DNA from: an uncultured Oscillospiraceae bacterium | Lineage (GTDB): Bacteria > Bacillota > Clostridia > Oscillospirales > Ruminococcaceae | Direction of reading: 5' to 3' | DNA length: 31,903 nt | Assembly (NCBI GenBank): GCA_934539585.1 | Contig: CAKTCT010000029.1 | Location: 1-31,903, forward strand | Part shown: positions 7,291 to 15,420 of the stretch, piece after piece | Layout of the letters: every line of letters begins with the position of its first letter | How positions within the stretch are numbered: position 1 is the stretch's first letter | Position numbers and translations under genes: made by a program | Notes under the pieces: model-generated | The model's input: the letters and a program-made list of their open reading frames with translations, nothing else | Databases searched by the model: none | What the model was told of the DNA's origin: nothing

Positions 7291-9588
7291 ATGGAAAAAA
7301 TATCGCTGAACGGCGCGTGGAAGCTGTTTCTGGCCGAGGAGGGGGAGCGGGACGATTGCGACGCCCTGACCTCGGAAAAGCAGCTGGAAGCGGCGGGGTT
7401 CGGATGCATCAAGGGGACGGTCCCCGGAAACTTTGAGCTGGACTTGCAGGCGGCCGGGATGCTGCCGGAGCTTTTTTACGGCAAAAATGTCCTGGAGGCC
7501 CAGAAGCTGGAATACATGCATTTGTGGTACTGCCGTTCCTTTGATTATAAGGCGGCGGATGCCGACGCTTTTCTGGCCTTTGACGGAATCGATACCTATG
7601 CAGAAATTTACCTGAACGGGGAGCGCATCGGAAGCGCGGACAACATGCTGATCCCCCATGAGTACCCTGTCGGCGGGAAGCTCCGGGCGAAAAATGAGCT
7701 AGTCGTCCACATCAGGCCCACGGCTCTGGAAGCTCAGAAATACCCCATGGAGGCCGGCTGCACCGTTTACCAGAAATACAACGCAGGCTCCCTGGCGACC
7801 CGCAAGGCGGCCCACATGTTTGGCTGGGACATCATGCCGCGGCTGCTCTCCGGGGGGTTATGGCGGGATGTGTATATCAGGCAGGCGCCGAAGCGCCGGA
7901 TCGAAGAAATCTACGCCTATACCGTGCAGGCGGACAGCGAACATGCGCAGGTCTGGGTCTACTACCGGCTGAATCCCATTCCGAAAATCGGCGAGTATCG
8001 CCTGAAAATATCCGGCGTCTGCGGCGGGAACCGCTTTGAAACGGCGGAAAAGCTGTGGCACAACGAGGGGAAGGCGGAAATCTACATCAATGCCCCTAAG
8101 CTGTGGTGGCCGAAAAATATGGGGGAGCCCAATCTGTACAGCGTTCGGGTGGAGCTGCTTCATGGAGATGAGGAAATCGACTGCCGGGAGGTTCGGCTGG
8201 GCATCCGCACGGTCCGGCTGGAGCGCACGGCTCTGACCGACGGAAACGGCGGCGGGGAGTTCCGGTTCTACGTAAACGGAAAGCCGATGTTCGTCATGGG
8301 GACCAACTGGGTGCCGCTGGATGCCTTTCATTCCCGGGATCGGGAGCGGCTGCCCAGGGCCCTGGCCCTTCTGGACGAAAGCGGCTGCAACATGGTCCGG
8401 TGCTGGGGCGGAAACGTCTATGAGGACCATGCATTTTTTGACTTCTGCGACGCCCACGGCATCGCAGTGTGGCAGGATTTTGCCATGGGCTGCGCCGCCT
8501 ATCCCCAGACCGAGGACTTCTGCCGGAAGCTCAGGACAGAGGCGGAGGTCATCGTGAAGCGGCTCCGGGGCCATGCGTCTCTGGCGCTGTGGGCCGGGGA
8601 CAACGAGTGCGACGAAGCCATCACGTCCTGGACGGCCCTTTCCCGGGACCCGGACGGCAACGTGCTGACCCGGGGAATTCTGCCGGAGGTTTTGCGGCGG
8701 CACGACCCGGTGCGGCCATATCTGCCCAGCTCCCCGTATATCGACGGCGGGGTGCTGCGGTCCGGAAGGATGGAGTTCCTCCCGGAAAAGCACCTGTGGG
8801 GTCCCCGGGACTACTTCAAGGGCGATTATTACAGGAACTCCCCGGCGCATTTCGCCAGCGAGACCGGCTATCACGGGTGCCCGGCACTGGAATCCATGGA
8901 GCAGTTCCTCTCGCCGGAGAAGCTGTGGCCGCCCATGGGGAATGACGAATGGCTGGTCCACGCCGCCTCCATGGAGCTGAGCGGGGACGCGCCCTACGCC
9001 TACCGCATCCCGCTGATGGTGAAGCAGGTGGAGAATCTGTGGGGCGAAATGCCGGACACCCTGGAACGGTTCGTGCTGGCCAGCCAGCTTTCCCAGGCCG
9101 AGGCCGTGAAATACTTTATCGAGCGCTTCCGGTACGGGAAGTGGCGGCGCACCGGGATCATCTGGTGGAACCTGCTGGACGGGTGGCCGCAGTTTTCCGA
9201 TGCGGTGGTGGACTACTACTTCCGGAAAAAGGCCGCCTTTGACTTCATAAAGCGCTCCCAGCTGCCGGTCTGCCTGATGGTGACGGAGCCCCAGGACGGG
9301 GTGCTGAAGCTGGTGGCCGCCAACGAGCATCCCTTTGATGTGGAATTTGCCTACAAGGTCACGGACCTTACGGATGGGGCCGCGGCGGTCTCCGGGGCCG
9401 CGCGGGTGGAAGCGCTGTCCGCCAAGGAGATCGGGGAGATCGCTTACGATCCCCAAAAGGCCCATTTCTACCGGATCCAGTGGCGGCTGGACGGGAAGGA
9501 GTATCAGAACCACTACCTCAGCGGCACCCCGCCCTTCCGTCTGGACGAGTATGTCGGCTGGATGAGGGAGTGCGGGTTCCTGGAATAA
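7291..9588 (+). CDS. Glycoside hydrolase family 2, beta-mannosidase-like
   Basis: This 765-residue protein without a signal peptide is probably cytoplasmic. It has the GH2 order: an N-terminal sugar-binding jelly-roll (about 1-165, ending GWDIMPRLLSGGLWRDV, as in beta-mannosidases), an immunoglobulin-like domain, and a TIM barrel. The predicted acid/base is Glu439 in WAGDNE (usually W-x-G-N-N-E) and the predicted nucleophile is Glu524 in ASETGYHG (usually SEFG). Both glutamates are present, so it should be active as a retaining exo-glycosidase, most likely removing beta-mannose from oligosaccharides brought in by an importer such as the one upstream. ATG 7291 has GGGAGGTG well placed; the frame is open to 7192 but without a site. 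Substrate specificity is inferred and could be another beta-glycoside. Confidence 0.85.
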   Translation: MEKISLNGAWKLFLAEEGERDDCDALTSEKQLEAAGFGCIKGTVPGNFELDLQAAGMLPELFYGKNVLEAQKLEYMHLWYCRSFDYKAADADAFLAFDGIDTYAEIYLNGERIGSADNMLIPHEYPVGGKLRAKNELVVHIRPTALEAQKYPMEAGCTVYQKYNAGSLATRKAAHMFGWDIMPRLLSGGLWRDVYIRQAPKRRIEEIYAYTVQADSEHAQVWVYYRLNPIPKIGEYRLKISGVCGGNRFETAEKLWHNEGKAEIYINAPKLWWPKNMGEPNLYSVRVELLHGDEEIDCREVRLGIRTVRLERTALTDGNGGGEFRFYVNGKPMFVMGTNWVPLDAFHSRDRERLPRALALLDESGCNMVRCWGGNVYEDHAFFDFCDAHGIAVWQDFAMGCAAYPQTEDFCRKLRTEAEVIVKRLRGHASLALWAGDNECDEAITSWTALSRDPDGNVLTRGILPEVLRRHDPVRPYLPSSPYIDGGVLRSGRMEFLPEKHLWGPRDYFKGDYYRNSPAHFASETGYHGCPALESMEQFLSPEKLWPPMGNDEWLVHAASMELSGDAPYAYRIPLMVKQVENLWGEMPDTLERFVLASQLSQAEAVKYFIERFRYGKWRRTGIIWWNLLDGWPQFSDAVVDYYFRKKAAFDFIKRSQLPVCLMVTEPQDGVLKLVAANEHPFDVEFAYKVTDLTDGAAAVSGAARVEALSAKEIGEIAYDPQKAHFYRIQWRLDGKEYQNHYLSGTPPFRLDEYVGWMRECGFLE

Positions 9589-9608
9589 AAGCCTGCAAGG
9601 CCCTTGAA

Positions 9609-9655
9609 AAAGCGCCTCCTGCTGCAGAAGTGAAGTCTGCGGCAGGAGGCGCTTT
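9609..9655. terminator. Bidirectional terminator between convergent GH2 and P-type ATPase genes
   Basis: A 20-bp stem (9609-9628 with 9636-9655, one G-T pair) closes on a 7-base loop. Its AAAGCG/CGCTTT ends give A and T residues on both sides, so it can serve both converging genes. Confidence 0.85.
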
Positions 9656-9667
9656 GCGTATGCGCGT

Positions 9668-11878
9668 TCAGGCGGCCCTCTGCGTTTCCGCCGGGACCTT
9701 CCAGAAAACCGCCAGAAGAATCCCCGGAACCGAAACAAAGGCCAGCAGCATGACGCCGCGCATTGCCAGAGCAGGCAGCTGGAGCAGCGGCGCAAACAGC
9801 ACGGCGGCGCAGAAAAATCCCGCCACCGCCGCCGCGTTGAGGAATCCCCGGAGGAGATTGAAGGGCAGGCTTGCCTTCACCACGCCTGCAAGGCTGACGA
9901 CGCCTACGGTCAGGTACATCACCAGGTTCATCTGGCCCTGGTCCAGGCCCAGCCGGGGCGCGGCCAGAAAGACGGCGATGCAGCTGAAAAAGATCGCAAT
10001 GCTGTTGGGCAAGGCGGAACGGAGAGCGCTGCCCAGGAAGCTCCCCACCACCTTGCGGTCGTTGCGTTCAAAGGACATGAAAAACGCCGGGAAGGCTTCG
10101 ATCACCGCGTCGATGAGGGTGATCTGAATGGGAATGAAGGGGAAATCCGTGTCCAGCAGCAGGCAGAGCACGCTCAAAAGCACCGAGTAGAGAGTCTTGA
10201 TAAAGAACACTCCCGCCGACTTCGTCAGGTTGTTGATGACCCGGCGGCCCTCCGAAATGACGTCCCGGAGGACGGAAAAGTCGGAGTCCAGCAGGACCAG
10301 CTGGGCGGTCTGCTTGGCGGCGTCGCTGCCGTTGCCCATGGCGGCGGAGCAGTCTGCCTGCCGCATGGCCAGCAGGTCGTTGACGCCGTCGCCGGTCATG
10401 GCGACCTTATGGCCCTGCTTTTGCAGCGCGGAGACCAGCACTTTTTTCTGCTCCGGGGTGACTCTGCCGAAAACGGTGTGGGTCCCGGCGGCCCGGGCCA
10501 GCTCCCCGTCGATGAGGCCGGTGGCGTCGATGATTCTGTCGGCGTCCCGGATGCCGGAAAGCCGGGCCACCGCCGCGGCGGCCGTGGGATTGTCCCCGGA
10601 GAGAATCTTCACATCCACCCCTTGCTCGTAAAAGTAGCGGATGGTCTGGGCCGCGTTTTTGCGGAGCTTGTCCGTGATCACAATCATGGCCGCCGGTTCG
10701 ATCTGCCCGGCCTCCACCTCTCCCCAGCACAGACCGGCCATCAGGACCCGTTTGCCCTGGGCCATGGAGGACTCCGCTTCCGGCGGGATGCGGCCGCATA
10801 ATTTCTCCGGCGCGCCCAGCACCAGGATCCGGCCGTCGGCCAGGGTCACGGAGGACCACTTCCGGTCGGAGGAAAAGGGAGCCGCAGTGGTGGTTTCGTA
10901 GGCTTCGCCATCGGAGAACCGCTCCCGGAGGGCCTGATAGGTGGAATTGTTGTCGTCGGTGTGGGCAAGATAGGTGGCCATCAGCCGCCGAAGCTCCTCC
11001 TGGTCCAGGTAGGGGAAAACCTGCTCCACCTCCAGGCTGCCCTGGGTGAGGGTGCCGGTTTTATCCAGGCACACCACGTCGCAGTGGGCCAGATTTTCCA
11101 GGGAGTGCAGGTCCCGCACCAGCACATTTTTCTTGGAGAGCCGGATGACCCCCACGGCCAGACCGATGCTGATCAGCAGGACCAGGCCCTTGGGGAGCAT
11201 CCCCAGCAGTCCCGCCGAGGTGGCGACCACCGCCGCGTCTACCGGCGCGCCCCGGAAGAAGAACGCCTGGACAAAAAGCAGCACTCCCAGGGGTACGATG
11301 AGGAAGCTGGTGAACCGGGTGACTTTCTTCATGGAGGCCAGCAGTTCGGAGCTGCCGGCCTTTGTTTTCTTCACTTCCTCCACCATCCGGGAGGTGAAGC
11401 ACTCCTCCGGGGCACATTCCGCCTGGGCAAGGCACCGCCCCGCAATGACGCTGCTGCCGGAAAGCACCTTGTCCCCCGGCAGCTTCACCACCGGTTCGGA
11501 CTCCCCGGTGAGGATGGATTCGTTGACCTCCAGACGGCCCTCCTGCAAGGTGCAGTCGGTGCAGAGGGCGCTTCCGGCGGTCAGCACCAGGACGTCGCCT
11601 TTTTGAATCTCCTCCGGGCGGATGGCTTGCTCCGCCCCGCCGCGGAGGACGGTGACAGTGGGCTGGGCCAGCAGCGTCAGGCGTTCGATCTGCCGCTTGG
11701 CCTTGATCTCCTGGACGATGCCGACGACGGTGTTGATGAGGATGATGAAGATGAACAGGATATTTTTCCACGCCCCCACAGCCGCCAGGGAAATGGCGAT
11801 GGCCAGGTTCAGGGCGTTGAATATCGTGCAGATGTTGTCCCGCAAAATCTGGGGAACGGTTTTGGTGGCGTTGTTCAT
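9668..11878 (-). CDS. P-type cation-transporting ATPase, YoaB/MgtA-like branch
   Basis: This 736-residue membrane pump has TGES in the actuator domain (about 122), the phosphorylated Asp272 in DKTGTLT, TGDGVND in the hinge (about 493) and a C-terminal block of membrane helices. It lacks N-terminal heavy-metal domains and resembles the streptococcal/lactococcal YoaB/MgtA-type pumps linked to Ca2+ or Mn2+ balance. The fourth-helix motif is LPKGL (Pro229-Lys230) rather than the PEGL usual in Ca2+ pumps, so the ion is uncertain. ATG 11878 follows AGGAGGAATTCC. A promoter 34 bases upstream matches the one before the ECF sigma gene, so the pump probably belongs to that regulon. The upstream gene ends in a terminator, making this a separate transcription unit. 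Confidence 0.87.
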   Translation of the reverse strand: MNNATKTVPQILRDNICTIFNALNLAIAISLAAVGAWKNILFIFIILINTVVGIVQEIKAKRQIERLTLLAQPTVTVLRGGAEQAIRPEEIQKGDVLVLTAGSALCTDCTLQEGRLEVNESILTGESEPVVKLPGDKVLSGSSVIAGRCLAQAECAPEECFTSRMVEEVKKTKAGSSELLASMKKVTRFTSFLIVPLGVLLFVQAFFFRGAPVDAAVVATSAGLLGMLPKGLVLLISIGLAVGVIRLSKKNVLVRDLHSLENLAHCDVVCLDKTGTLTQGSLEVEQVFPYLDQEELRRLMATYLAHTDDNNSTYQALRERFSDGEAYETTTAAPFSSDRKWSSVTLADGRILVLGAPEKLCGRIPPEAESSMAQGKRVLMAGLCWGEVEAGQIEPAAMIVITDKLRKNAAQTIRYFYEQGVDVKILSGDNPTAAAAVARLSGIRDADRIIDATGLIDGELARAAGTHTVFGRVTPEQKKVLVSALQKQGHKVAMTGDGVNDLLAMRQADCSAAMGNGSDAAKQTAQLVLLDSDFSVLRDVISEGRRVINNLTKSAGVFFIKTLYSVLLSVLCLLLDTDFPFIPIQITLIDAVIEAFPAFFMSFERNDRKVVGSFLGSALRSALPNSIAIFFSCIAVFLAAPRLGLDQGQMNLVMYLTVGVVSLAGVVKASLPFNLLRGFLNAAAVAGFFCAAVLFAPLLQLPALAMRGVMLLAFVSVPGILLAVFWKVPAETQRAA

Positions 11879-11911
11879 GGGAATTCCTCCTGCTTGCTGC
11901 ATTTCATCTTC

Positions 11912-11939
11912 TTACACGCAGAAGGAGCCGAAAAGGTGG
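11912..11939 (-). promoter_or_regulatory. Candidate ECF-type promoter of the P-type ATPase gene
   Basis: On the minus strand CCACCTTTT (11931-11939) is followed after 9 bases by CTGCGTGTAA (11912-11921). The same two elements occur before the ECF sigma operon with an 8-base gap. ECF sigma factors commonly use an AACC-type -35 and a CGT-type -10 about 16 bases apart, which fits. The start codon is 34 bases downstream. Confidence 0.6.
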
Positions 11940-11971
11940 AAAAAAATCGGCCCCCGCTGCCGGAGGCCGAT
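11940..11971 (-). terminator. Terminator after the sigma operon
   Basis: On the minus strand ATCGGCC (11965-11971) pairs with GGCCGAT (11946-11952), followed by seven T residues (11940-11946). It ends transcription from the zinc-ribbon gene just before the ATPase promoter. Confidence 0.8.
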
Positions 11972-11982
11972 AAAATGGCGGA

Positions 11983-12891
11983 TCATTTGATTTTTTTGCC
12001 GCAGTGATGGCAGAAGCTGTCCTTTTCCCCGACCTTGCAGCCGCAGCCTTCGCAACGGGTCCCCAGCTGGGCGCCGCAGAAGGAGCAGTACAGGTGTCCG
12101 GCGCTTTGGGCCCCGCCGCAGGAGGTGCAGACCGCCATGCTGCGCTTGTAGATTTTGTAGACGATGAGGCCGATGAGATTGGTCAGCAGCCCGATGAGCC
12201 CCCAGCAGAGGGGAGACAGCCTGCATTTGGCGGCGTCCTTGTACATCCACAGGGCCACCAGGACCCAGTAGACGCAGAAGAACAGCATGGCCAGGGCCGC
12301 CGTCCCCTTCAGGGCGGTCATGCCGCCGGGAACTGTGGTGGGGACGGTGATTACGTAGATTCTGCTGTCGCTTCCCCGGGGCTTTACGCTGCTGAGCATG
12401 TAGATGGTTCTGGCGGACAGCCCGCTTTCAAAGGCGCTGTCATCGTCGTAGTCGGAGCGGATCTTGCCGAAATCTTTGTTGAGGATGGAGCTGAGCATGA
12501 ACTCCTCCCCTTTGACGTACTGGAACGCGGCGTCGGGGTAGGCGTCCGAGGTCAGGTATTTCTTCTCGCTGCCCGCTTTGACCAGCTCCAGGGTCCCGGC
12601 GGCGAACTCCGAGTTTTTGGCGGAATACGTCACCTGGCGGTTCCCGTCCACGATCAGAACGTCCACCACATCTCCGGAGGCCGCCGCGGTTTTGTCCGCT
12701 GCGGCGATGCGGGAGGCGTCGTCCTTCGCCTCCTCCAGCCGGGAATACTGCCACGCAAAATGCAGCCGCTCCCGATAAAGGTACCCGACGGTCCCCGCGC
12801 AGGCCAGCCCGGCGATCACGGCGAGGATGAGATACCACAGGGCGATTTTCTTAAAGTTCCACTTGGATAAGATTTTTTCAAGGTTGTTCAT
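11983..12891 (-). CDS. Membrane protein with an extracytoplasmic domain and C-terminal zinc ribbons
   Basis: This 302-residue protein has a membrane helix near residues 17-39, an extracytoplasmic region of about 160 residues without a family I recognise, two further helices (about 205-255, including LCWGLIGLLTNLIGLIVY) and a cytoplasmic tail with two zinc ribbons, each built from two C-x2-C pairs (CTSC, CSFC, CEGC, CHHC). The helix-plus-ribbon end is common in clostridial proteins of unknown role. Its start overlaps the end of the small membrane-protein gene by 14 bases, so it belongs to the sigma-factor operon. It could sense an external or membrane signal and pass it on, but no catalytic residues are seen. 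ATG 12891 has a G-rich site upstream; TTG 12897 is less likely. Confidence 0.75.
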   Translation of the reverse strand: MNNLEKILSKWNFKKIALWYLILAVIAGLACAGTVGYLYRERLHFAWQYSRLEEAKDDASRIAAADKTAAASGDVVDVLIVDGNRQVTYSAKNSEFAAGTLELVKAGSEKKYLTSDAYPDAAFQYVKGEEFMLSSILNKDFGKIRSDYDDDSAFESGLSARTIYMLSSVKPRGSDSRIYVITVPTTVPGGMTALKGTAALAMLFFCVYWVLVALWMYKDAAKCRLSPLCWGLIGLLTNLIGLIVYKIYKRSMAVCTSCGGAQSAGHLYCSFCGAQLGTRCEGCGCKVGEKDSFCHHCGKKIK

Positions 12892-13165
12892 AAACAATTT
12901 CCCCCCCCGGATTGGCCGATCTGCCCGAAAGCAGAACCGGCAGTAACAGCACCACGCTCAACGACAGGAAAGCCAGCGGCGCGATGAGCAGCGTCAGGGA
13001 TACCCCTGCGAATACCAGCAGCGCCGGGATCAGCGCCACCATGACGCAGAGCAGGACGAATCCCCGGGACAGGAGCCGCTCCCTCCGCGCGGCCCGGAGC
13101 TCCCCGCACTTTTGCGCAATGGCTGGGGCCAGGTCGTCCAGCAGGCGGTCCGCATTTGATTTCAT
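12878..13165 (-). CDS. Small two-helix membrane protein, candidate anti-sigma factor
   Basis: This 95-residue protein has a charged cytoplasmic N-terminus (residues 1-33, rich in Arg, Glu and Asp) and two hydrophobic helices separated by a short turn (about 35-82). Its start ATG overlaps the sigma-factor stop codon as ATGA, and its own end overlaps the next gene by 14 bases, so the three are translationally coupled. A small membrane protein directly after an ECF sigma gene is often the anti-sigma factor holding sigma at the membrane. I see no zinc-binding HxxxCxxC motif, so that role rests on position alone. Confidence 0.65.
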   Translation of the reverse strand: MKSNADRLLDDLAPAIAQKCGELRAARRERLLSRGFVLLCVMVALIPALLVFAGVSLTLLIAPLAFLSLSVVLLLPVLLSGRSANPGGEIVYEQP

Positions 13166-13708
13166 GAGTCCTCCGTCCTTTCTTTGGCGCGCAGTTTCTT
13201 CCGGAGCTTTACCGTTCCGTCGTGGATGCGGCTCTTGATGGTTTTGGGCTCCACGCCGAAGCGCTGGGCGATCTGCGCCAGGGTCCAGTCCTCCACGTAT
13301 TTCAGCCGGATGGCCAGGGCCTGCTCCGGCGGGAGGGCCTCCAGGGACTGGAGAAGCGCCTCATACCGGAGCTTTTCGCTCCACCTCGTCCGCCATGTCC
13401 GGTCCTTCGTCCGGCAAGGCCGGAAGCTCCTCCAGGCAGACCCGGTTTCGCCGCAGATGGTCGATGTAGCCGTTTTTGGCAATGGTAATGAGCCATGTCC
13501 CGAACCCCGCGCTGCCGTTTGGATCGAACTTTTCAATGCTGCGGATCATCTTCAGGAAGGTCTCCTGGGTCAGGTCCTCTGTCAGCGTCTCATTGGCGGT
13601 GGCTTTCAGGAGGAAGCCGAAAACGTAATCGTAGTACAGCCGGATCAGCTCCTCAAAAGCCTGGCGGTCGCCCCGCTGGCATCTTTTGATCAGAGCTTTT
13701 TCATTCAC
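13162..13708 (-). pseudogene. ECF-family RNA polymerase sigma factor, frameshifted
   Basis: Two overlapping frames carry the halves of one ECF sigma factor. Frame one (from GTG 13708, with AGGAGGAGG upstream) holds region 2, including DLTQETFLKM, then stops at 13361. The other frame holds region 4 (LPPEQALAIR, then the helix-turn-helix LAQIAQRFGVEPKTIKSRI) and ends at 13162. The span of 547 bases is one base more than 182 codons. Dropping one A from the AAAA run near 13373-13376 would join them as DEVERKLRYEALLQSLEALP, giving a normal 181-residue sigma. So this is either a one-base insertion mutation or a sequencing error. The intact protein would direct RNA polymerase to stress promoters, probably including its own and that of the nearby ATPase gene. 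Confidence 0.82.
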
Positions 13709-13738
13709 CGGTTCCTCCTCCTTTGTGATCTCACTTGG

Positions 13739-13765
13739 TTACACGCAGATCATGCCAAAAGGTTG
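13739..13765 (-). promoter_or_regulatory. Candidate ECF-type autoregulatory promoter of the sigma operon
   Basis: On the minus strand CAACCTTTT (13757-13765) is followed after 8 bases by CTGCGTGTAA (13739-13748), 31 bases before the sigma start. The two elements match those before the P-type ATPase gene. Between the AACC and the CGT lie 15 bases here against 16 for the ATPase promoter. Confidence 0.6.
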
Positions 13766-13773
13766 GGGGAATT

Positions 13774-15420
13774 TTACGCCTCCTGCGCCGAAATCTCCAC
13801 GGTTCTTCCGCCCAGATTCTCGTAAATGCGGTGAGAGATGGAAAGCACCGTCCGCCCCTGGGAGGCCCGGCGCAGCGCCTCCAGGACCCGGGCTTCGGTC
13901 TCGGCGTCCAGGTTGGCGGTGATCTCATCCAGGAGCAGGACGGCGGGGTCCGCCGCCGCGGCCCGGGCGATGGACAGCAGCTGCCACTCGCCCTGGGAGA
14001 ACATCCCCTCGGTGCATGGGGCGGCGTACCCCTGGGGGAGGGCCCGGATCGTATCGTCCATGCCGGCCAGTCTGGCGGCGTTCTGGGCCATTTCCGCCGT
14101 GATGCGGGGGTCGCCCAGGGTGATCTGGTCCAGCACGGTTCCCGGCACCCGGGAAAAATGCTGCTCCACGCAGCCGATGCAGCTCCGCCGCTCCCGGTCG
14201 GTGATTCTGGAAACGTCCACGCCGCCGATGGTGATGCTCCCGGACTCCGGGGGGTACAGCCCCAGGAGCAGCCGGAACACCGTGCTTTTTCCGGCGCCGG
14301 TCCGGCCCACCAGGGTGACTTGCTCGCCCTCCCGGACGGTCATGGAAAAGTCCTGGAGCACCGGCTTTTCCCCGTAGCCGAAGGTCACGTGGGAAAGGAC
14401 CACGTCTCCCCGGGCCGCCGCTTCCCGCTCCGGGGGAATGGCCCGCTCCGGCTGGTCCAGGAACCCGTCGATCCGTTTGACCCCCGCCATTGCCGACTGG
14501 ATGGTCTGAATCTCCATGCCCAGGCTTTCAATGGGGGTGAAAATCCGGGAAATGTAGCTGATGACGGCCACCGAGGTGCCTACCGACATCCCGAACAGGG
14601 CCAGAATCTCCGCCTTGCCCGAGGCGGAGAGCAGCATCACGATGCCCACCACCGCGGCGTTGAGGAGCAGCACCACCGGCGAGTAGACGGCGTCGTAGAA
14701 GTTGGTTTTCTCCATGGCGGCGTAGCTTTCGCCGATGCGGCGGTCGTAGCGGCACTCCATGTAGCTTTCCAGCCCCAGGGCCCGGATGGTCCGGATGTTG
14801 TGCAGGGTCTCCGGCACCTGCCCGGAGACGGCGGCCACGGCCCGGCGGTTTTCCAGCTGGGCGGCCAGCATTTTTTTCTGTACGTGACGGGTGAACACGG
14901 CGAAAAGGGGCAGGACCACCAGCAGGACCAGGGCGAGCCCTGTGTTCTTCACGGCGATGACCGCCAGGATGGAAAGGATCCGGCAGGCGTCGGCCACCAT
15001 GCTGATGATCCCGGAGGTGAACAGCGCTTCCACGGTGTCCACGTCGCCGGAAAAGCGGGCGGCCACCTCCCCGGGATTCTGGGCGGCCAGGGTGCTTGCC
15101 GGCAGCCGGGTCAGCTTCCGGGACATCTCGGAGCGCAGGGCGTGGGTCATTTTCTGGCCGAAAAGCACCAGCAGCGTCTGCTGGGCTGAGGAAAGGAGCC
15201 CCTCCAGGGCCAGGCTCCCGAAATAGAGGAGCACTGCGGCAAAGGTCAGGGGGATGCCCCCGGTCAGCCGGTCAATGACCTTGGCCAGCAGCAGCGGCGG
15301 GATCAGGGACGCGGCCACCGACGCCGCCACGCAGAGAAGGATCCCGACGGTCAGGACCCGGTGGGTCAGGGCAGCGGTCCGGACGGCGGTAAATACCCCG
15401 ATGTTATTCCTGGTCTTCAT
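13774..15420 (-). CDS. ABC exporter half-transporter, subunit with catalytic glutamate
   Basis: This 548-residue protein joins an N-terminal six-helix exporter domain to an ATP-binding domain: Walker A GRTGAGKST (about residue 369), signature FSQGE (about 472) in place of LSGGQ, and Walker B ending LLLDE (about 490) with the catalytic Glu. It overlaps the upstream half-transporter by 17 bases and has GGAGGGG before ATG 15420, so the two are made together. In heterodimeric exporters such as BmrCD or LmrCD one subunit has a deviant signature and the other lacks the catalytic Glu, which is the pattern here. The pair probably exports drugs or other hydrophobic compounds. No terminator is seen between this gene and the sigma promoter. 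Confidence 0.88.
   Translation of the reverse strand: MKTRNNIGVFTAVRTAALTHRVLTVGILLCVAASVAASLIPPLLLAKVIDRLTGGIPLTFAAVLLYFGSLALEGLLSSAQQTLLVLFGQKMTHALRSEMSRKLTRLPASTLAAQNPGEVAARFSGDVDTVEALFTSGIISMVADACRILSILAVIAVKNTGLALVLLVVLPLFAVFTRHVQKKMLAAQLENRRAVAAVSGQVPETLHNIRTIRALGLESYMECRYDRRIGESYAAMEKTNFYDAVYSPVVLLLNAAVVGIVMLLSASGKAEILALFGMSVGTSVAVISYISRIFTPIESLGMEIQTIQSAMAGVKRIDGFLDQPERAIPPEREAAARGDVVLSHVTFGYGEKPVLQDFSMTVREGEQVTLVGRTGAGKSTVFRLLLGLYPPESGSITIGGVDVSRITDRERRSCIGCVEQHFSRVPGTVLDQITLGDPRITAEMAQNAARLAGMDDTIRALPQGYAAPCTEGMFSQGEWQLLSIARAAAADPAVLLLDEITANLDAETEARVLEALRRASQGRTVLSISHRIYENLGGRTVEISAQEA

Noticed and set aside
7858..9795. Long open frame antisense to the GH2 gene (645 codons)
   Set aside because: It overlaps the GH2 gene and a terminator, and its Pro- and Arg-rich protein has no recognisable domain.
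10961..12007. Open frame antisense to the P-type ATPase gene (348 codons)
   Set aside because: The opposite strand encodes all P-type ATPase motifs without interruption.
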